Origin: Chloroflexota bacterium
Lineage (GTDB): Bacteria; Chloroflexota; Anaerolineae; Anaerolineales; UBA4823
DNA: 7,260 nucleotides
Reading direction: 5' to 3'
NCBI GenBank assembly: GCA_012798185.1
Contig: JAAZNS010000114.1
Coordinates: forward strand, 1 to 7,260
The translations under genes were made by a program, and so were the position numbers. How positions within the stretch are numbered: position 1 is the stretch's first letter; each line of letters begins with the position of its first letter. The notes under the pieces were generated by a model. It did no database searches and had not been told where the DNA came from. It saw nothing but the letters and a program-made list of their open reading frames with translations. This document shows positions 1 to 5,932 of the stretch, piece after piece.

Positions 1-105
1 GGAGCGATTGTACCAGCTAACCCTGGGGTTAACCCCAGCCTTACGATTACTGCTCTGGCGGAGTATGCCATGAGTATGATTCCTGAGAAACGGGCAATCA
101 GGTAA
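1..105 (+). CDS. GMC-family FAD-dependent oxidoreductase, C-terminal fragment
   Basis: The window opens inside a reading frame that ends with TAA at 103-105 and gives 34 residues. The segment PGVNPSLTITALAEYA matches, from memory, the end of the GMC oxidoreductase C-terminal domain, where cholesterol oxidase and glucose-methanol-choline enzymes carry a 'GVNP..TITALAER' stretch. In that family the Asn of the NP pair is part of the active site beside the FAD isoalloxazine ring. These enzymes oxidise alcohols or related substrates with FAD and usually act in the cytoplasm or are exported; the substrate cannot be told from this piece. The N-terminal FAD-binding domain lies outside the window. The gene ends 69 nt before the likely start of the radical SAM gene with no visible terminator between, so the two are probably one transcript. 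The family call is fairly good but rests on a short segment. Confidence 0.72.
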   Translation, partial: GAIVPANPGVNPSLTITALAEYAMSMIPEKRAIR

Positions 106-163
106 CCTGGAAACCAACCTTAGATAAATCAGGTGATTAGGAAAATTATCGACTGGGCAATGC

Positions 164-168
164 AGGAG
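164..168 (+). promoter_or_regulatory. Ribosome binding site choosing the radical SAM start
   Basis: AGGAG at 164-168 lies 6 nt before ATG 175. This is a strong Shine-Dalgarno site at good spacing. The longer open frame can begin at GTG 133 or ATG 160, but neither has a comparable upstream site. The protein from ATG 175 also begins right before the family's first beta strand and cluster motif. Confidence 0.7.
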
Positions 169-174
169 AAATCA

Positions 175-1083
175 ATGAATCTAACCAGCTTACACTTCTT
201 ACTTACTTATCAATGTAATTTCGAATGTGATCATTGTTTCGTATGGGGCAGTCCGCGGCAAAGCGGTGTGATGACGCTGGCTGATATCCGTAATGCCCTG
301 CACCAAGCGAAGTCTGCTGGCACTATAGAGAGTGTTTATTTTGAGGGTGGTGAACCATTTTTATATTATGCCACCTTGCTCAAAGCTGTGCAGCTAGCTC
401 ATCAGATGGGATTTGAGGTGGGAATTGTTACCAATGGTTATTGGGCAACCAGCTTGGAAGATGCCCAGGCAGTCATTGAACCATTTTCAGGTTATTTGAA
501 TGGATTATCGGTGAGCACAGACTTTTTCCATTACAACGAATTCATCAGTGATCAAGCCCGGTTTTCGGAGGAGGTCGCTAAAATTCTAAATATCCCTACT
601 TCGACGATCAGCATCGTTTCCCCCATCGAAAACCATGAGCAATGCATCGATGGATCACGTGGTACGCTGCCGCCGGGTGATTCCGACGTGATGTACCGGG
701 GCAGGGCAGCGGTCAATCTAACAGCTAAAGCTGGCAGGCAGCCCTGGACATCCTTCACCGAATGCCCTTACGAAGACCTGATCGAGCCAGGCAGGGTACA
801 TCTGGATGCATTGGGAAATTTACATATTTGCCAGGGATTGGTAATTGGAAACATCAAGAAAAAATCGCTGAAAGAAATCTGCGCGGAATATGACCCTTGG
901 GCGCATCCAATCGTAAAAGTTTTGTTAGCTGGCGGACCGGCAGCTTTGGTGAAACAATACATTCTTCCCCACGGCGAGGGCTATGCAGATGCGTGTCACC
1001 TTTGCTACACCAGCCGGGTATTATTAAGGGATCGTTTTCCTGATATATTGGGGCCGGATCAAATGTATGGCGTCGATCTGTAA
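175..1083 (+). CDS. Radical SAM protein with SPASM/twitch-like C-terminus, substrate unknown
   Basis: From ATG 175 the product is 302 residues and cytoplasmic, with no signal peptide or membrane segment. Cys14, Cys18 and Cys21 form the CX3CX2C motif that binds the [4Fe-4S] cluster and S-adenosylmethionine. GGEP at 58-61 is the SAM amino-group contact, and TNGYW near 86-90 and SVSTD near 112-116 are later strands of the partial TIM barrel. The C-terminal part has Cys197, then GX4C ending at Cys219 (LGNLHIC), Cys236, and CX2C at 274-277. Four of these could hold one auxiliary Fe-S cluster, as in twitch or reduced SPASM domains; this is an inference. RGRA at 175-178 is common in this broad group. 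The family includes peptide-modifying and sulfatase-maturing enzymes, but no precursor peptide or sulfatase is visible here. An upstream GMC oxidoreductase is the only neighbour on its strand. The open frame extends upstream to GTG 133, which is a less likely start. Confidence 0.88.
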   Translation: MNLTSLHFLLTYQCNFECDHCFVWGSPRQSGVMTLADIRNALHQAKSAGTIESVYFEGGEPFLYYATLLKAVQLAHQMGFEVGIVTNGYWATSLEDAQAVIEPFSGYLNGLSVSTDFFHYNEFISDQARFSEEVAKILNIPTSTISIVSPIENHEQCIDGSRGTLPPGDSDVMYRGRAAVNLTAKAGRQPWTSFTECPYEDLIEPGRVHLDALGNLHICQGLVIGNIKKKSLKEICAEYDPWAHPIVKVLLAGGPAALVKQYILPHGEGYADACHLCYTSRVLLRDRFPDILGPDQMYGVDL

Positions 1084-2520
1084 TTATTTGGCAAGCAATT
1101 CTTCCAAAATGGCTTTAGCTAATTGGGGATCAGCTTTGCCGCGCATTTTTTTCATCACTTGACCTACGAACCAACCCATCAGCCCTGCTTTGCCACTCTT
1201 GTAGCTTTTTACCTGATCGGGGGCTTCTGCCAGCACCTCGGTGCAAACCATGCGTATGGCATCCTGGTCGTTGACTTTTGCCAATCCTTCCTCTTCTACA
1301 ATTTGTTGGGGGGATTTACCGCTTTGCTCAACTTTTTCGAGCAGAGATTTACCGGTGGAAGTATTGATCACGTTTGAATCGACCAGTTTGATGATGTCCG
1401 CCAGATAATTGGCGGTCAGCTTCAATTCCCCGGCAGGAATGCCGCGTTCGTTGACCATACGCAAGATATCATTCATCAACCAGTTTGAAACTCGTTTTGG
1501 GTCACTCCCATAGGTAATGACCGCATTTTCGAAATAATCCGATAAGCTGCGTTCACCGGTAAGGATATCGGCGTCATATTCCGGCAGGTTGTATTGGTGT
1601 ATAAAGCGCTGTCGGCGCGCTAAAGGCAGCTCTGGAAGACTCGAAAGGATTTCTTCCAGCCAGGCTTGTTCAAGCCGGATAGGCAACAAGTCGGGCTCGC
1701 GGAAATACCGATAATCAGCTTCGGTTTCTTTGGAACGCATCTTGCGCAATATGCCGCTGTCTTCATCCCATTCTAGTGTCCAGGCGAGGATCCCGTTGCC
1801 GGCTTCGACTTCATGGATCTGCCTCTCGATTTCAGTCTGAATAGCATCGCGCACTGCTGTGATGGAATTGACATTCTTGATCTCGGTTTTGGGATTGAGA
1901 TAATCGGCGCCTTTAGGGCGGATGGAAACGTTGGCGTCGCAGCGCAAGTGGGCTTTCTCCATATCGGCTTCGGAAATACCCAGCCAGCGCAATAACTGCC
2001 GCAGCCGAATCAGGTATTGGGCAGCTTCATCTGCAGAACGCAAATCCGGCCCGGTGACCATCTCGACCAGTGGTACGCCGCAGCGGTTGAAATCGATCAG
2101 GCGGCGCCCATAATCGTTTTTTGTTTTTCCAGCGTCTTCCTCGATATGCAGCTTATGGATGTTTATCCGGCGGATATAACCTTCTGGCATGGGCAATTCG
2201 AGATATCCTCCGCGTGCTAGGGGACGGTCGTATTGGGATATCTGATATCCCTTTGGCAGATCGGGGTAAAAATAATTTTTGCGGTCGAAGTAAGAAATTG
2301 GCTGAATTTCAGTATTCATCGCTGCTGCCAATAATACTGCTTTTTCGACCACGGTTTTATTCAAAACTGGCAGCACACCAGGCAATCCGCAGCAAACCGG
2401 GCAAATGTTGGTATTGGGCGGATCGTTCCATGAATCGGCTTTACAGCTGCAAAATATTTTGGTCGTCGTGTTGAGCTGGATGTGGGTTTCTAATCCGATA
2501 ATGGCTTCGTATTCGGTCAT
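1084..2520 (-). CDS. gatB: Aspartyl/glutamyl-tRNA(Asn/Gln) amidotransferase subunit B
   Basis: The 478-residue product matches full-length GatB. It is the kinase/amidase-coupled subunit that phosphorylates the side chain of Glu-tRNA(Gln) or Asp-tRNA(Asn) with ATP and amidates it with ammonia from GatA. Visible hallmarks: IGLETH at 8-13 (Glu11 and His13 correspond to metal-site residues of the family); a zinc knuckle from Cys24, Cys26, Cys40 and Cys43; the GatB signature FDRKNYFYPDLPKGYQISQY at 78-97; HIEEDAGK at 125-132 with the Mg-binding acidic pair; and a RCDANVS motif. The last ~150 residues form the helical/YqeY-like tRNA-binding tail, ending in the usual Leu/Lys-rich helix. LETH replaces the commoner LEVH, a mild change. 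The ATG at 2518-2520 has only a poor ribosome site. The stop codon abuts the stop of the convergent radical SAM gene. The gene lies downstream of gatCA and may use both readthrough and its own promoter. Confidence 0.97.
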   Translation of the reverse strand: MTEYEAIIGLETHIQLNTTTKIFCSCKADSWNDPPNTNICPVCCGLPGVLPVLNKTVVEKAVLLAAAMNTEIQPISYFDRKNYFYPDLPKGYQISQYDRPLARGGYLELPMPEGYIRRINIHKLHIEEDAGKTKNDYGRRLIDFNRCGVPLVEMVTGPDLRSADEAAQYLIRLRQLLRWLGISEADMEKAHLRCDANVSIRPKGADYLNPKTEIKNVNSITAVRDAIQTEIERQIHEVEAGNGILAWTLEWDEDSGILRKMRSKETEADYRYFREPDLLPIRLEQAWLEEILSSLPELPLARRQRFIHQYNLPEYDADILTGERSLSDYFENAVITYGSDPKRVSNWLMNDILRMVNERGIPAGELKLTANYLADIIKLVDSNVINTSTGKSLLEKVEQSGKSPQQIVEEEGLAKVNDQDAIRMVCTEVLAEAPDQVKSYKSGKAGLMGWFVGQVMKKMRGKADPQLAKAILEELLAK

Positions 2521-2534
2521 AGGTGTTTTTCGAT

Positions 2535-2564
2535 ATTATATAAGGATATTTTTTACCTCACCAA
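2535..2564 (-). promoter_or_regulatory. Candidate promoter of gatB
   Basis: On the minus strand a perfect TATAAT lies at 2540-2535. A partial -35, TTGGTG at 2564-2559, sits 18 nt upstream. Transcription would start near 2528, only about 8 nt before the gatB ATG, giving an almost leaderless message. This fits the lack of a clear Shine-Dalgarno sequence before gatB. The -35 lies inside one arm of an inverted repeat. AT-rich sequence can mimic a -10, so this is a candidate only. Confidence 0.4.
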
Positions 2565-2580
2565 CGTGGGTAACGTTGGT
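2560..2580. repeat. Perfect inverted repeat between gatA and gatB
   Basis: ACCAACGT at 2560-2567 and ACGTTGGT at 2573-2580 form a perfect 8-bp stem around a 5-nt loop (GGGTA on the plus strand). It follows the gatA-side hairpin with one base between. No U-run follows it on either strand, so it is not a classical terminator alone. It overlaps the candidate -35 of gatB, so it could be an operator, an RNA structure in the gatCAB message, or a processing site. Confidence 0.6.
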
Positions 2581-2581
2581 A

Positions 2582-2601
2582 AAGCGCCTTTAGGGGCGCT
2601 T
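2582..2601 (-). terminator. Hairpin just after gatA, weak terminator or attenuator
   Basis: AAGCGCC (minus strand 2601-2595) pairs perfectly with GGCGCTT (2588-2582) across a 6-nt loop, starting 5 nt after the gatA stop. The T-run after it is short (TTTA, counting the last stem bases), so termination is probably partial and would let some transcription reach gatB. On the plus strand the same hairpin is followed by AGATTTT, but no plus-strand gene points into it. Confidence 0.5.
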
Positions 2602-2606
2602 AGATT

Positions 2607-4187
2607 TTAAATGGCAGGTTTTATCTCGCGCCAGGCATCATTCTCGGTTGCCAGCTCATACGCTCTGCCGAGTCGCAGTAAAGTTGCTTCGCAGAAATCA
2701 GGTCCAATTAATTGGAAACCGATCGGCAAACCCTCTTTATCGTAACCGCAAGGCAGAGAGATCGCCGGCAACCCGGCATGATTAGCAGGGACGGTTAATT
2801 GATCAGCATATTGCATAAGTACCGAATCGCCATAAACATCCCCAATTGGAAAGGCAGTGGTAGGTGTGGTGGGGGCGAGCAGGGCATCCAGGCGGTATTT
2901 ACCGTTTGGATCGAAGATATCATCAAAATCTTTACGGATCAAGGTTCGCACGCGTAAGGCGCGGTTGTAATATTGTTCGCTGTATTGGGCGGCGCTCACA
3001 TACATTCCCATTAAAATACGCAGTTTCGGCTGCACCCCAAATGCCTGCCCGCGTGTTTTGCGGTACATTTCATTCAAGTCTTCCACGGCATCCGGTGTAC
3101 GGTAACCGTATTTTACGCCGTCGAAACGATGCAAATTGGAAGCTGCTTCCACTCGGGAGATAACGAAATATGCCGGGATACCATAGCGGGTATGCGGCAT
3201 TGGAATATCGTCGACGATATCGGCTCCCATCTCTGCCAGACGACCAGCAGCCCGTAGAGCTGCTGTTTCTATCTCGGGGCTAAGCGATTCCTGGTGCAGT
3301 TCGCCGGTTTCAGGGTCGGGGTATGTGATGCGGAAGTAATCGGGTGAGATACCAACCCGTAAACCGCGAATATTGTCTTCCAGCATCGCTACATAATTCT
3401 CCACTGGCAGATTAGCAGCGGTAGCATCATGGCGGTCTGCTCCGGCAATGACCTGAAGCATCAATGCTGCATCGGTCACATTTCTGGCAAGCGGGCCAGG
3501 GCAGTCCAGCGAGGAGCCGAAAGCGATCAATCCATAACGGGAAACGCGCCCGTAGGTGGGTTTCATGCCAACAACCCCGCAAAATGCTGCCGGCTGGCGG
3601 ATGGAACCGGCAGTATCGGTGCCCAAGGATAATGCTCCTTCACCTGCTGCTACTGCAGCAGCGCTGCCGCCCGATGAACCGCCGGTTACTCGAGCGGTAT
3701 TCCAGGGATTGCGCGGGAAAGGTTTGAAAGCAGATGATTCATTGGATGAGCCGTATGTAAATTCATCCAGATTTACTTTTCCGAGCAATACACCACCGGC
3801 TGCTTCCAGACGTTCGGCAGGAGTGGCGGAATAGGGGGCGGTGAAATTTGCCAGGATTCTTGAAGCTGCTGTGGAAGGCGTCCCTGTTACGCAAAAAATA
3901 TCTTTGACGGTGAATGGCACACCTGCCAGGGGTCCTACCTCTTCGCCAGATACAACAGCGTGATCGATCGCCTGTGCCTGTTGTCTTGCTCTATCGGCAG
4001 TCAGGGTAATAAAAGCATGAATACGGTCGGGTTGTTGATCTGTTCCTTCTTCTTGTTCGATTTTGCCGGGGATGCCGTCAACCTTTGCAATCCGATTCAG
4101 TGTGGATTCAAGGACTTCAGTCGCTGACACCTCACGACGTTTGATCATTTCTACCAAATGATAGGCGGGGAATTCGTAAAGTTCCAT
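2607..4187 (-). CDS. gatA: Aspartyl/glutamyl-tRNA(Asn/Gln) amidotransferase subunit A (glutaminase)
   Basis: The 526-residue product is an amidase-signature enzyme that hydrolyses glutamine and passes the ammonia to GatB. The Ser-cisSer-Lys triad is visible: Lys95 in PFTVKD, Ser171 in TGGSSGGSAAAVAAG, and nucleophile Ser195 in DTAGSIRQPAAFCG; the spacings agree with the S. aureus enzyme. Arg390 in KLRILMG aligns, from memory, with the Arg that recognises glutamine. NLHRFDGVKYGYR at 351-363 is a GatA hallmark and separates it from other amidases. The protein is about 35-40 residues longer than usual: extra Gln/Glu/Asp-rich residues lie near 38-55, before IHAFITL, and more near 286-302. Ala193 replaces the usual Gly in DTGGS. 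The ATG at 4185-4187 follows the gatC stop by 2 nt, with no strong ribosome site, so translation is probably coupled to gatC. Confidence 0.97.
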   Translation of the reverse strand: MELYEFPAYHLVEMIKRREVSATEVLESTLNRIAKVDGIPGKIEQEEGTDQQPDRIHAFITLTADRARQQAQAIDHAVVSGEEVGPLAGVPFTVKDIFCVTGTPSTAASRILANFTAPYSATPAERLEAAGGVLLGKVNLDEFTYGSSNESSAFKPFPRNPWNTARVTGGSSGGSAAAVAAGEGALSLGTDTAGSIRQPAAFCGVVGMKPTYGRVSRYGLIAFGSSLDCPGPLARNVTDAALMLQVIAGADRHDATAANLPVENYVAMLEDNIRGLRVGISPDYFRITYPDPETGELHQESLSPEIETAALRAAGRLAEMGADIVDDIPMPHTRYGIPAYFVISRVEAASNLHRFDGVKYGYRTPDAVEDLNEMYRKTRGQAFGVQPKLRILMGMYVSAAQYSEQYYNRALRVRTLIRKDFDDIFDPNGKYRLDALLAPTTPTTAFPIGDVYGDSVLMQYADQLTVPANHAGLPAISLPCGYDKEGLPIGFQLIGPDFCEATLLRLGRAYELATENDAWREIKPAI

Positions 4188-4189
4188 AA

Positions 4190-4510
4190 TTAATCCAGAT
4201 CAGTGTGTGGAATATCAGGGACGACGATATAACCTTCGTCGGTATCAGGTGCCTGGGATAAGATGCTTTTTGTATCGGAATTGGGAAGCCATTCGTCATT
4301 TCGGATGGGGGGTGTTATGGATGGTGTATACGGAACGCCATGCGAAGTAATGGCAACCTCATCCGGCAATGGTATAGCTTCAAGCTCATGAATAGCTTTT
4401 AATTGATTGTTGAGCTGGCGGCGCAAATATTGGGCTTCTTCTGCGTTCAGCTCTAAAGCTGCCAAATGAACGAGATGCTCAAAGGTTTCGGGTGTGATTT
4501 CTTCAGTCAT
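4190..4510 (-). CDS. gatC: Aspartyl/glutamyl-tRNA(Asn/Gln) amidotransferase subunit C
   Basis: The 106-residue product has the usual GatC plan. An N-terminal helical pair covers about residues 8-45, with HLAALELNAEEAQYL matching the family's 'LA.LEL...E' helix. A middle strand-and-loop part follows, then a C-terminal PIRNDE ... APDTDEGYIVVPDIP segment matching the usual 'LR.D ... AP....GYF.VP'. GatC wraps around GatA and touches GatB; it stabilises the cytoplasmic heterotrimer and has no catalytic residue of its own. The start ATG at 4508-4510 has an AAGGA ribosome site at 4522-4518, 7 nt upstream on the minus strand. It is the first gene of the gatC-gatA unit and is driven by a near-consensus promoter about 100-125 nt upstream. 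It is slightly longer than most GatC, with a short acidic tail. Confidence 0.94.
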   Translation of the reverse strand: MTEEITPETFEHLVHLAALELNAEEAQYLRRQLNNQLKAIHELEAIPLPDEVAITSHGVPYTPSITPPIRNDEWLPNSDTKSILSQAPDTDEGYIVVPDIPHTDLD

Positions 4511-4606
4511 AACTGGATCCTTGAATTCTCGATATTAAGTATTTTTCTTGAAAACTATAGAGTTTGCATGCTGATAATTTTAAAAAACGCATTTTTCCCG
4601 GTTGCC

Positions 4607-4634
4607 AGTATAACTTACTTTTCAATACTGTCAA
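4607..4634 (-). promoter_or_regulatory. Promoter of gatC-gatA
   Basis: On the minus strand a perfect -35 TTGACA (4634-4629) and a -10 TATACT (4612-4607) are separated by 16 nt. This is the best housekeeping-sigma promoter in the window. Transcription should begin near 4600, giving a roughly 90-nt leader before gatC. The leader is AT-rich and I see no riboswitch or T-box feature in it. Confidence 0.72.
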
Positions 4635-4675
4635 GAAAGGGTGATTATGGGGGGATACAATAAGGCTATTCTGCA

Positions 4676-4684
4676 TGCTATAAT
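4676..4684 (+). promoter_or_regulatory. Extended -10 promoter of the acyl-CoA dehydrogenase gene
   Basis: TGCTATAAT at 4676-4684 is a perfect extended -10 element. No good -35 is present at 17 nt, which is common for extended -10 promoters; a partial GATACA lies at 4654-4659. The start would be near 4691, giving a leader of about 25 nt that includes the purine-rich ribosome site GAGGGAG at 4705-4711 before ATG 4716. Confidence 0.65.
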
Positions 4685-4715
4685 GGAAACGCCTATGTTC
4701 ATGTGAGGGAGAAAG

Positions 4716-5885
4716 ATGTCCGCAAATATACTTTTCCATCTGGATGAAGAGCATGAGATGATTCGCCAGACGGCTGGTGATTTCGCCCGGAATGAAATTG
4801 CCCCCATCGCTGCGGACTTCGATGAATCGGGTGATTTTCCTTATGATACGATAAAAAAAATGGGTGAAATGGGTTTTATGGGGATAGAAGTGCCAGAAGC
4901 CTATGGGGGTGCTGGAATGGATACCCTGGCTTATGTTTTAGCGCTGGAAGAAATCAGCAAAGTGGATGCATCCCATGGCACAATCATGTCAGTCAATAAT
5001 TCATTATTCTGTTCCGGATTGCTGAAATTCGGCAGTGAAGAACAAAAACAAAAATATATGCGCCCGGTAGCATCTGGTAAAGCGATTGGCGCTTATTCAC
5101 TCACCGAGCCTATGTCGGGTTCAGATGCTGGGACGATGCGTATGCGTGCTGTAAGAGATGGCGAATGCTATATATTAAATGGGCGAAAATCCTGGGTGAC
5201 CAGCGCACCAGTAGCAGATTATATTGTTGTGTTTGCGATGACCAACCCGGAAAAAAAGCATCATGGAATCACTGCTTTTATTATCGATACCAGTAAACCA
5301 GGATTTATCCGTGGCAAGAAAGAACCCAAATTGGGTATTCGCGCCTCTGCAACTAGTGAAATCCTTTTCGAAGATTACCGCGCGCCATTAGAAGACCGCC
5401 TGGGAGAAGAAGAAGATGGCTTTAAAATTGCAATGACTGTTTTGGATGCCGGTCGAATTGGAATTGCCGCTCAGGCGTTAGGGATTGCCGAAGCAGCCTA
5501 TGAAGCTAGTTTGAATTATGCGAAAGAACGTGAGGCATTTGGTCATAAAATTGGTGAATTTCAAGGGGTATCGTTCAAATTAGCTGATATGAAAACACGC
5601 ATCGAAGCAGCACGATTATTAACGTATCAAGCAGCGCTGGCAAAAGAACAAGCGAAAACTACCGGCGGGCGGTTTACACTGGAAGCTTCAATGGCAAAAT
5701 TATTTGCCTCCGAAACGGCAATGTTTGCTGCGCATGCCGCAGTGCAAATTCATGCCGGAATCGGATACAGCAAGGAATTACCCATTGAGCGTTATTTTCG
5801 TGATGCCAAGATCACTGAAATTTACGAAGGAACCAGCGAAATTCAGCGTTTAGTCATTGCCCGGTTAGAAACGGGTCTTCATTAG
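4716..5885 (+). CDS. Short-chain (butyryl-type) acyl-CoA dehydrogenase
   Basis: The 389-residue product has the normal length and three-part fold of acyl-CoA dehydrogenases: an N-terminal helical domain (about 1-120), a middle beta domain, and a C-terminal helical domain. It is an FAD enzyme that makes the 2,3-double bond in acyl-CoA esters and passes electrons to electron-transfer flavoprotein. YSLTEPMSGSDAG at 127-139 is the first family signature, and KSWVTS near 158-163 is the flavin-contacting strand. The YEGTSEIQR motif places the catalytic base at Glu371, as in short- and medium-chain enzymes. The second signature reads QIHAGIGY at 344-351, where Ala347 replaces the usual Gly of HGG. 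The protein is cytoplasmic. It has its own promoter, and no etfAB or other beta-oxidation gene is in the window. Chain-length preference (butyryl, branched or other) cannot be fixed from the sequence alone. Confidence 0.93.
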   Translation: MSANILFHLDEEHEMIRQTAGDFARNEIAPIAADFDESGDFPYDTIKKMGEMGFMGIEVPEAYGGAGMDTLAYVLALEEISKVDASHGTIMSVNNSLFCSGLLKFGSEEQKQKYMRPVASGKAIGAYSLTEPMSGSDAGTMRMRAVRDGECYILNGRKSWVTSAPVADYIVVFAMTNPEKKHHGITAFIIDTSKPGFIRGKKEPKLGIRASATSEILFEDYRAPLEDRLGEEEDGFKIAMTVLDAGRIGIAAQALGIAEAAYEASLNYAKEREAFGHKIGEFQGVSFKLADMKTRIEAARLLTYQAALAKEQAKTTGGRFTLEASMAKLFASETAMFAAHAAVQIHAGIGYSKELPIERYFRDAKITEIYEGTSEIQRLVIARLETGLH

Positions 5886-5932
5886 AAAAAGAAAAATCTT
5901 AGAGATAAAGCTGAGGAATATTGTTAGAGAAT

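Larger units (their letters stand above)
4511..4715. other. Divergent intergenic region between gatC and the acyl-CoA dehydrogenase
   Basis: These 205 nt contain outward promoters for both flanking genes. TGCATGCT occurs twice in direct orientation, at 4565-4572 and 4672-4679. The second copy runs into the extended -10 of the dehydrogenase promoter, and the first lies in the gatC leader. GCATGC is itself a palindrome. The repeats could be regulator sites but are short. I see no gene or stable long RNA structure here. Confidence 0.6.

Noticed and set aside
133..174. Upstream extension of the radical SAM gene to GTG 133
   Set aside because: It lacks a ribosome site, while ATG 175 has AGGAG at 6-nt spacing and begins right at the conserved fold.
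106..174. Possible RiPP precursor peptide upstream of the radical SAM gene
   Set aside because: The gap is only 69 nt and has no start codon with a ribosome site leading to a separate short peptide.
2121..2474. 117-codon plus-strand open frame inside gatB
   Set aside because: It is fully antisense to the highly conserved GatB N-terminus, so it is a shadow frame.
3205..3220. Perfect 16-bp palindrome ATATCGTCGACGATAT inside gatA
   Set aside because: It is explained by the Asp-Ile-Val-Asp-Asp-Ile codons in a conserved gene; no sign of a regulatory role.
4503..4754. Minus-strand open frame across the divergent intergenic region
   Set aside because: It covers the gatCA promoter and both flanking starts, resembles no family I know, and has no ribosome site that stands out.
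4853..4860. Run of eight A in the acyl-CoA dehydrogenase gene, possible slippage site
   Set aside because: It encodes Ile-Lys-Lys-Met in an intact conserved frame, and no alternative frame of interest follows.
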